Below, piece by piece: positions 1 through 7,574 of a DNA stretch of 12,272 nt. Positions within the stretch are counted from its first letter, which is position 1. Each line of letters starts with the position of its first letter. The stretch is from Acanthamoeba lenticulata. Lineage: Eukaryota; Discosea; Longamoebia; Acanthamoebidae. The stretch covers positions 1 to 12,272 of the forward strand of contig NAVB01002951.1 of the NCBI GenBank assembly GCA_002179805.1, in the 5' to 3' direction. Under the pieces are notes generated by a model. It saw only the letters and a list, made by a program, of their open reading frames with translations. It did not search any database and had not been told where the DNA came from. A program made the position numbers and the translations under genes.

Positions 1-21
1 AGGGGGGAAGGGGGGGAGCAC

Positions 22-1070
22 CTCCTGCTCGAGGCGCTTCTGGCCGAAGCGGGACGGGTAGACCGTAACACTCATGATGGCGCCCGTCGCCGGCACGAAG
101 GACTGGAGGAGCACGAGAAGATCCACTGCGCGCACTTTTTCCCAATCGCACTTGCACACAGCGAGTCGGTGCGTTTCTTGGCCCTCTTCTTCCTCTTCGC
201 CCTCCTTCTCCTCTTCTGCCCGGTGCTGCTGTGGTGGTGGCGCATGAGTGCGTGCATACGCGTGTGTCTGTCTGTGTGTGTGTGTGTGTGCGTGCTCTGT
301 GTGTGTGTGTGTTGTGGCGTAGGTGGCCTGCACACGTGGGAGGGCGACAGAGCGCGAGAGTCCCCAGGGGTGGGGGACGAGAAGTGGAGGAAGGAAGGAG
401 GAGGAGGGGTGCACCAGCTCGTCTGAGGGCTCTTCCCCATCGCTGTCGGTCTGCTTCGGTTTGGTCAATTTCTTCTTCTTCTTCTTGGCCACCACCGCCT
501 TCTTTACTCCCTTCTTCGGGACTGGCTTCCTCTTCTCTTGCTTCTTCGCTTGGTCGACCTCAGTTGTGGAGGGGTCCTTGGCCTCCTCCCCCTCTTTCTC
601 CTCGACCTTAGCTGTCACGTCTTCTTCATTCTCGGCCACGCCCAGGTCGTGCTCGCCCTGCCGCTCTTCCTGCTGTCCCTCAGGTTCGTCAAGTTCGTAC
701 ACACGACGAAGACGTTGCGCAATGGATTCCTCCGCCTTCACAGGGCGTCCCAACGGGTCCACCGTCGCTGCGCATGGACAGTTGCACAGAGGCAGGTCAG
801 CCAGGGCTCATTGCAAAATTTAATTCATCTTGATGATGAATTAAATTTGCGATCGCAAATAAACAAAAACAAGGTTGCGGAAGAAGGGGAGGGACACATA
901 CTCGTTTCTGCAAAGTCAGGATTGGTAAAGAGGCCGGCAAAACGTGAATCAAGCCGGATCTTGGTGCCTCGCTTCTGCCCCTTGCGGCGGCGCGCCCATT
1001 TCGGATCGTTGATCGAAAAGCGTGCCCTGCCTTTCCCGTCGCTTTGTGGATTCGACTGCGAAGCATCCAT
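22..1070 (-). CDS. ESF1: ESF1-like pre-rRNA processing protein, N-terminal part (3' end outside window)
   Basis: Nucleolar protein of the small-subunit processome family, needed for 18S rRNA maturation in yeast (family knowledge). My exons on the minus strand are 1070-902, 767-415 and 228-22. The introns are 901-768 (donor GTATGT) and 414-229, and a third donor GTGCTC lies at 21-16. Phases close exactly, giving 243 residues. Residues about 15-80 carry the ESF1 N-terminal pattern (DPKWARRRKG, then KIRLDSRFAGLF, then TVDPLGRP and RLRRVYEL). Residues 84-194 are low-complexity acidic, with a lysine block at about 131-162 (KKKKKK), a likely nucleolar signal. Residues 195-243 match the conserved RRM-like start (RLAVCKCDWEKVRAVDLL, then SVTVYPSRFG). 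ATG 1070 is chosen because it opens the conserved block. CPS lies 231 bp upstream on the same strand. The first AG of a CAGCAG was used for exon 3, so a 3-nt shift is possible. Confidence 0.85.
259..314. repeat. (GT)n / (CA)n microsatellite in ESF1 intron 2
   Basis: Interrupted runs of GT on the plus strand (CA in the transcript) fill the middle of the 186-nt second ESF1 intron. They lie between donor GTGCAC at 414 and the acceptor CCACCACCACAG ending at 229. No coding signal of its own was accepted here; open frames across it are repeat translations. Confidence 0.9.
816..848. repeat. 14-bp perfect inverted repeat (hairpin) in ESF1 intron 1
   Basis: The left arm AAATTTAATTCATC (816-829) is exactly complementary to the right arm GATGAATTAAATTT (835-848), with a 5-nt loop TTGAT. 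It lies inside the 134-nt first intron of the ESF1 gene and is a sharp AT-rich island in GC-rich surroundings. Function unknown: it may be a structured intron element, a MITE remnant or a bidirectional-terminator-like fold. Confidence 0.9.
845..860. repeat. 16-bp perfect palindrome overlapping the hairpin
   Basis: ATTTGCGATCGCAAAT reads the same on both strands and overlaps the right arm of the preceding hairpin by four bases. Together they make a nested inverted-repeat cluster within ESF1 intron 1. The role is not known; palindromes of this size can be dimeric protein sites. Confidence 0.85.
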
Positions 1071-1301
1071 GCTGACACACACAAGTTGGAGAAACAACAA
1101 CGCGTTCTGGACCTGATCTCTGTTTTGCGCAGGCTTTTCTTTGCCGCGGCGGAGAAAAGAAATCGAACAAACTTTTTTTTATTTTTCTGGGATGGCTCAC
1201 CCACAAAGAGAGAAGATCGACGAAAGATCGAAAGATGGGACGCACACGCGCGGGTGGAGAAGTGGAGGGAGGGGAGGAATTGCGGATGGAGAGTGTGAGT
1301 T
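1071..1301 (-). promoter_or_regulatory. Intergenic region: CPS 3' UTR and ESF1 promoter/5' UTR
   Basis: Only 231 bp separate the CPS stop codon (1304-1302) from the ESF1 start (1070), both on the minus strand. The stretch must therefore hold the CPS 3' UTR and polyadenylation site and also the ESF1 promoter. A poly-A-rich block with AATAAA (1183-1178) lies in the middle. No TATA box or other promoter motif was recognised. Confidence 0.6.
1178..1183 (-). terminator. Candidate polyadenylation signal AATAAA for the CPS gene
   Basis: AATAAA on the minus strand, about 119 nt past the CPS stop codon and inside an A-rich tract. It is a canonical hexamer in the right place; no transcript end can be seen from sequence alone. 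Confidence 0.55.
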
Positions 1302-4300
1302 TTAGAGAGTGTTGCGGAGGTAGACGTCGTGGTTGTCCGGGGGGAGATCGTCGAGGCTGCGGATCTTGGCGAGCGAGCGGGCGACCATGGCGGCGACCTT
1401 GGGGTCGGTGACAAGGGAGACACCGAAGTCGACAGTCTTGCGGCGGAGCGGGTAGAACTGATCCTCGGTGTGGTCGGGGAAGGTGACCACAAAGTCAACG
1501 TCCTTCTGCTGGACGTGGGCAATGGCCGAACCGGTCTCGCCATTGAGCGGGACGGTGGTGACGGGGATCTGCTCGCGGGCGAGGAGGTCGGCGCTCTCGG
1601 GGGTGGCAAGGAAGCGGTAGCCGGCGCGGTGGAGATCCTTGACCTGGCTGGCGAACTCGGGCGTGATGTTGGCGAGGAGGACAGTGCGCTTGTCAGAGGG
1701 CCACTTGAAGTTGGACGAGAGGATGGACTTGAGGAAGGCCTCCTCTGGGGTCTGGCCGAAGCAGGCCACCTCGCCCGTGGAGGCCATCTCGACGCCGAGA
1801 ATCGGGTCGGCACCGAGAAGGCGCTGGAAGGAGAACATGGGTGCCTTGACACCGTAGTGGGCCACCTTGCGCTCGCAGCGCTTGTCGACGGGCACGTCCT
1901 CGCCCATGAAGATGCGCGTGGCCGTCTTAAGGAAGTCGATGCCCAGCACCTTGGACACGAACGGGAACGAGCGCGAGGCGCGAAGGTTGCACTCGATCAC
2001 GAGTACCTGGTCGCCCTTGACCAGATACTGCACGTTGACGGGCCCGGACACGTTGAGTTCGCGAGTGATCTTCTCCGAGATGTGCTTGATCTGCTCCTGC
2101 ACGTGGTCGGGGATCGAGATGGCCGGCAGGATCGTCGTCGCGTCGCCCGAGTGGACGCCGGCGTCTTCGATATGCTCCGAGATGGCCCAGTTGACGAGCG
2201 TGCCCTTGTTGGCCACGGCGTCGCACTCGACCTCGCGCGCGCCCGTGATGAACTTGGAGATCACCACGGGGTAGTCGGGCGACACATCGACGGCGGCCTT
2301 TAGGAACTCCTCCATCTGCTCGTCGTTCTGCACGATCTTCATCGCCGCGCCGGAGAGCACGTACGAGGGCCGGACAAGACACGGGTAGCCGACCTTGCGG
2401 GCGAAGGCCTTGGCCTCGGTGAAGCTGGTGAGCTGGTTCCACTCGGGCTGGTGCACTCCGATACGGTCGAGAAGCTTCGAGAACTGCGAGCGGTCCTCGG
2501 CCATGTCGATCGACAGCGGGCTCGTGCCCAGCACTGGCACGCCGGCCTTGTGCAGCGCCAGCGCAATGTTCTGCGGCTGCTGGCCACCCACCGACACGAT
2601 CACGCCCTCGGGCTTCTCGCGGTCGTAGATGTCGAGGATGCGCTCGAGAGTCAGCTCTTCAAAGTAGAGCTTGTCCGACTCGTCATAGTCGGTCGAGACC
2701 GTCTCCGGGTTGTAGTTGACCATGATGGTCTTCTTGCCCAGGCGCCGCAGCTCGCGGATGCACTCCACAGCGCCGTAGTCAAACTCGACCGACGAGCCAA
2801 TGCGGTAGACGCCGCTGCCCAGCACCATCACGGCGCCATCTTCTTGCTTCACGTCGCTGTAGGTGCCGTTGTAGGTCGAGTACAGGTAGTTGGTCTTGGC
2901 CGGGAACTCAGCCGCCAGCGTGTCGATCTGCTTGACCGCCGGCACCACGCCTCGCGCCTTGCGCAGCTCGCGCACCTCCATGTGCGTGCATTTCATCTGG
3001 TCGGCCAGCTGCACGTCGGAGAAGCCCTGCTCCTTGGCCTGCTGGAGCAGCGTCAGCGGAATCGTGTCCTTGGTGTACGTGCGCACAGCCTTCTCTGTGT
3101 TGTGGAGCCGGTTGAGCTTGTCCAGGAACCACTTGTCAATCTTGGTCAGCTCGTGCAGCTGGTCTACGGTGAAGCCCCGCCTCAGCGCCTCCGACAGCGC
3201 AAAGATCCTCTGACTTGTCGGCTGCGTCAGCTCCTTGTGCAGCATCTCCTCCGAGGCATGCACCCACCTGCAACGCCCCCCGAGAGTCACATCCAATCAC
3301 CCGCGGCAGCGGTCAGCATGACTGATGGGCATGCCAGAGAGCAAGATCATGTAGTAATTTGGAAAAGCGGTATGGTGGTTTGGGGGCGGGGGGGGGTAGA
3401 CGCACTTCTTGGGCTCGAAGCCGCGGTTGCCGACATCGACCATGCGGATAGCTTTCTGCAGGCCCTCCTCGAAGCTGCGGCCAATGGCCATGACCTCGCC
3501 AACAGACTTCATGCTGGAGCCGATACGCCAGTCCACACGCGAGAACTTGCCCAAGTCCCAGCGCGGCATCTTGACCACGAGGTAATCCAACGAGGGCTCG
3601 AAGCACGCCGTGGTTTCCTGTGTTGTTCCCGATCGACGCAAGCCCGCAGGTAGAGAGGAGAGAGGAGAGAGAAGAGAGGAGAGGGGGATCAAGATTAGAG
3701 ATGAAAAGAAAATCAAGGGAGAAGGCGGATGAGGAAGCCCGCGGCAGGCGAGGCGATCCTCAAGAGCGGAGGGCGAACCTTGGTGACAGAGTTCTTCAGG
3801 TCCGGGAGGTCGGCGCCAAGAGCGATCTTGGCGGCGATGTAGGCGAGCGGGTAGCCCGTGGCCTTGCTGGCCAGCGCCGACGAGCGGGAGAGACGGGCAT
3901 TGACCTCGATCACAGCATAATCTTCCGAGTAGGGATCCAGGCTGTACTGGATGTTGCACTCTCCCACAATGCCCAGATGACTGACCGTCTTGATGGCCGC
4001 AGAGCGGAGCTTGTGGTATTCCTCATTGCTCAACGTCTGTGAGGGCGCCACCACTGTTCTCCGCCACAGCCATCCATTAGAATTTTTCTTCTTCTTCTTC
4101 ACGATGAGAGTTTCTCCTCCTGATCCCCGCCTCTCTCGTACCGATGGACTCGCCCGTGTGGATGCCCATGGGGTCAAAGTTCTCCATGTTGCAGACAGTG
4201 ATGGCGTTGCCCTTGTAGTCACGCACGACTTCGTACTCGACCTCCTTCCAGCCCTTCATCGACTTCTCTACGAGCACTTGCGGTGATGATCCGAGAGCCT

Positions 4301-7219
4301 TCACGACGATCTCCTCCAGCTCACTGGTCACACGCAAACGAGGATAGAGGATAGAGGAAAAATAATGAGTGATAAGACCCCGACCAGTGCGAGTTGAGCA
4401 GCATCTGCGTACGCGGGAGTGTTGGCAAAACCGGAGCCGAGACCGCCAAGGGAGTAGGCTGAGCGGACGATGACAGGGAACTTGATGTCTCTGGCCGCCT
4501 TGTGGGCCTCCTCCAGGGTGTCGCAGGCGACGCTCTTGGCGATCGGGATATCGATCATGTTCTGCGTTGTGGCAAGCGGAAGGAAAAGGGAAACACCATT
4601 TCTTAATAAGAAATAGTTCAAATGTGAAGAGGGGGTAGAGAGGGAGGGGGGAGTAAAGAATTGCGTACGAGCTGATCAGCAAAGAGCTGACGATCTTCAG
4701 TGTTGATGATCGACTGGACAGGAGTTCCCAGCACCTTGACGTTATATTTTTCAAGGGTCTTGTTAAGGTAGAGATGGACGCCGCAGTTGAGGGCGGTCTG
4801 GCCGCCAAAGGAGAGCGCAATGCCGTCGGGTGACTCCTTCTTGATGACCTGCTCGACAAAGTAGGGAGTCACCGGCAGGAAGTAGACCGAGTCGGCCAGT
4901 CCCTTGGCCGTCTGGACGGTCGCAATATTCGGGTTGATCAGCACAGTCTTGACGCCCTCCTCCTTGAAGGCCTTGATCGCCTGTGAGCCCGAATAGTCGA
5001 ACTCACCCGCCTGTCCCGCCGCCATCCCACGAAAGGGGCCTCGTTAATGGGTTGATATTCTCGTCTCCTGCCTCCGCCGCTCCTTATAATACTTGGGAGA
5101 AAAGTCCAAGGAAAGAAGAAGGGATGGGCACCTGGCCGATCTGAAGACCGCCAGAGCCGAGCATGACAATCTTCTTGATGGGGTGGCTCTGGCGCGAGAG
5201 GCCCGAGAGGACGCTCTTGCCCTCCGAGTACTCCTGGACCTGCTTCAAGAAGCTGCACGCAAAAAAGAAAAGAAAAAAAAACGGACGTGAGAAAATCCTT
5301 TCTGGGCAGAAAGGAGAAGCAGGAAGGAAGGGCTCCGCATCACCCTTGAGGGGAGAGCGTACTTGTCAAAGAGGAACTCGGTGTCGTAGGGACCACCCTT
5401 GGCCTCGGGATGGAACTGGACGGAGGAGTAGGGCTTGTTGGTGCAGAGGATACCCTCATTGCTGCCATCGGTTCCGTTGACGAAGTAGGGCCTCCAGTTG
5501 TGTGGCAGAGAGCTTGTGTCTACGGCGAAGCCGTGATTCTGGGGCGTGATGTAGGCCCGGTTGGTGATCTGATCGACGACGGGCTGGTTTTGCCCGCGGT
5601 TACCGAACGGCAGCTTGTAGGTCTTGCCGCCCGCAGCGTGTGCCAGTAGCTGGTTGCCGAGGCAGATACCGAAGATGGGTTTGCCTGCAAGAAGAAGTGT
5701 CGAACGACACGTCGAATGCGGCGTTAAAAGGCGATGACGAGAAGGAACGGACAAGCTATGGATTGAAAAGCCCTCGTGGCAGGTACTGCAGCATACCTAT
5801 ATCAAGGGCGCCACGCAGGTGAGCGATGGTCTCCGAAAGACGCGCAGGGTCACCCGGGCCGTTGGAAATGAAGAGGCCGTGGTACTCCTCCTGCAGCTCC
5901 TGAAGGAAGTTGTAGTTGTAGGGAACAACTTTGACTGTAGTTCCCTTGTTAACCAGGGAGCGGATGATGTTGTTCTTAATGCCGCAATCGACAGCGATGA
6001 TCTGTGTCCGCGCGTGCCGTTGTCACCAACAAGGAGTGGCCTGTGAGCAAGTAGCAAGCGTGGGGTGCGCGATGGACGTGGAGGGTTTGCTCTCGCGTAG
6101 GAGAGGGCAGTGATTGCAAACGCACCTTGAGTGGGCCATTGCCGTAAATGCGGGGCTCCTTGGTCGAGACCTCAGCCACAAGGTTGCGGGAGTAGATGTT
6201 CTGGAGGGGAAGGTCCTTTTCGAAGACGATCTTGGCCGGCACGGCGCCCTCTGTGATGTTGTTTTCCGGGATGGCCGAATAGGAGTCAGCCCTTCGAGGA
6301 CAGGAAACTGCTCAACGGAGAGGACCCGCGTACCCGAGCGGATCTTCTTGGTGAGCGCACGAGTATCGATGCCTTCGATGGCAGGAATTCCCTGGTCCCG
6401 GAGCCACTGCTGCAGCGACATGTGGGCATTCCAGTGGCTGTAGGTGGAGCTCACCTCCTGCACAACAAGACCAGCCACCTTGGAGGGACATAGGCACACG
6501 ACACGTACACCTTATCAGTGCCAATCTTGGGCGATTTGAAAAAATGTGAAACAAAAATTCGTGGGTGGCGCTACTTACTTGAATGCGGTCCGACTCGAAA
6601 AACTTGGCCAAGCCGAACTCATCCTGAACTGCCGGATTAGGCACGCCGTAGTTGCCAATCAGCGGGTACGTGCAGGTCAGAATTTGACCGCGGTAGCTTG
6701 CTGTCAAGAGAAGACAGCTTTCGTTAGCTAACCCTGTCTTTCCACGTGCAAAAAAGGTAAAAAAGGGCGTGAAAGGGCACGGCTGGCTTACGGTCTGTCA
6801 TCGACTCAGGGTAGCCTACCATGCCGGTGTTGAACACGATCTCTCCAGCAACGGGAACTCGCGCTCCAAAAGAACGACCTCGGAAGAAGGTTCCATCGCT
6901 AAGCACCAGAGAGGCCTGAGCGCAAGGTAGATGAGAGACTGCACAAGGCAAGGCAGAAGGGCAAAGCGGTTCTACCTCCTCCGTGGCCACTTCTTCAGTA
7001 CGGACAGTACTGAGAGCGCGAACAGACATCCGGCCCATCTCCCGCAGCACGGAAGACGGAGCCAGAGTGCCGCTTCTTCCAGCCGCCGCGACCGTACGGG
7101 CAACCAAGCGGCCCTTGCCCACACCGAAGCCTGAACCCAAACACGTTGCGCAAGCATTTAGCACAGATAGTCCACGAGTAATGTGGCCACAATTTTGAGC
7201 ACGTACTTCTAATGCTCAT
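1302..7219 (-). CDS. Mitochondrial-type glutamine-hydrolysing carbamoyl-phosphate synthetase (CPS III-like), 15 exons
   Basis: Makes carbamoyl phosphate from glutamine, bicarbonate and 2 ATP for arginine synthesis or the urea cycle. Exons on the minus strand: 7219-7207, 7130-6976, 6915-6792, 6700-6579, 6478-6334, 6250-6126, 6001-5797, 5684-5363, 5252-5132, 5010-4669, 4561-4413, 4323-4142, 4053-3779, 3617-3406, 3267-1302. All phases close, giving 1485 residues (human CPS1 is about 1500). Residues 1-45 are Arg-rich and almost acid-free, a presequence. The small-subunit domain spans about 57-190. Glutaminase spans about 228-403, with Cys304 in GICLGNQ and His388/Glu390 in QFHPE, so it is catalytically intact. 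The first synthetase half starts near 428 ([19 protein letters not shown]). The oligomerisation region is about 830-950 and the second half starts near 975 ([19 protein letters not shown]). The MGS-like allosteric domain is 1357-1485. No ATCase or DHOase is fused, unlike CAD. The 13-nt first exon (MSIR) is my inference; an unspliced start at 7038 ([10 protein letters not shown]) is the alternative. Confidence 0.92.
3652..3688. repeat. Purine-rich GAGAG repeat in CPS intron 13
   Basis: Irregular GAGAGGA units on the plus strand (pyrimidine-rich in the transcript) lie in the 161-nt intron 3778-3618. They sit about 35-70 nt upstream of the acceptor AACACAG, so in the mRNA sense they form an extended polypyrimidine tract. 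Confidence 0.75.
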
Positions 7220-7574
7220 GGGAGGCGAGTGAGGAAGGCTTTACAGTGGAGCGTGTGGCGCAGTCTCTCTTTCTGAAGAGAGTAGACTAGAAGTTGACTC
7301 CAACGCAAACCTTCAAGAAAACAAAGCTCCGCGGCCTGCGTGGCGAAGTGCCGTGTTCTGGAACACCAAGGGACACAGTCCGATTACGCGGGATAGGCTG
7401 GAGGTTTAGCAAATCCTTAAGGTGGTATGTTCCTGCATCTGCGTGTTTCCTGCCAAAAAAGGGGCAGATGCTTCAGCTGGGAAGAGGCAAAGGAAATGCT
7501 GGCGCGGGCCTTGAGAACGACTCCTTGCCCTTGTTCAGTTCACCTCTCCTACTCGCTACTTGCCACCATTCGAG
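7220..7574. promoter_or_regulatory. Bidirectional promoter region between CPS and argininosuccinate lyase
   Basis: The 355 bp lie between divergent start codons (CPS ATG at 7219 on minus, lyase ATG at 7575 on plus). They must contain both promoters and both 5' UTRs. Visible structure: an inverted pair of E-box-like hexamers, CATCTG (7436-7441) and CAGATG (7465-7470), extended to 7-bp arms GCATCTG/CAGATGC, and a third CANNTG site, CAGCTG, near 7474. A small CTCTCT/AGAGAG inverted repeat lies near 7264-7282. No TATA box was recognised. Co-regulation of the two genes is an inference from arrangement. Confidence 0.6.

Noticed and set aside
169..440. Cys/Val-rich and His/Thr-rich open frames over the GT repeat
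   Set aside because: They are translations of a dinucleotide microsatellite lying in an ESF1 intron.
797..1852. Long minus-strand Ser/Pro/Arg-rich open frame across the CPS 3' end and ESF1 start
   Set aside because: It runs through the CPS stop, the polyadenylation region and ESF1 exon 1 in the wrong frame. The composition is typical of an off-frame GC-rich translation.
3380..3397. G-rich run on the plus strand as a G-quadruplex
   Set aside because: It lies in CPS intron 14 and is C-rich in the transcript. It is only a pyrimidine stretch of the intron and shows no four-tract pattern beyond two G-runs.
1329..3653. Long plus-strand open frames (324 and 400 codons) opposite the last CPS exons
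   Set aside because: They are antisense shadows of a GC-biased coding exon. The minus-strand reading is a strongly conserved CPS, and the antisense proteins are Leu/Val/Arg/His-rich with no family resemblance.
6251..6333. Apparent frameshift or 26-nt micro-intron in the CPS small-subunit region
   Set aside because: An 83-nt GT-AG intron (GTACGC to ATCACAG) joins KKIRS to [13 protein letters not shown] in frame and aligns with the CPS1 sequence, so no frame error is needed.
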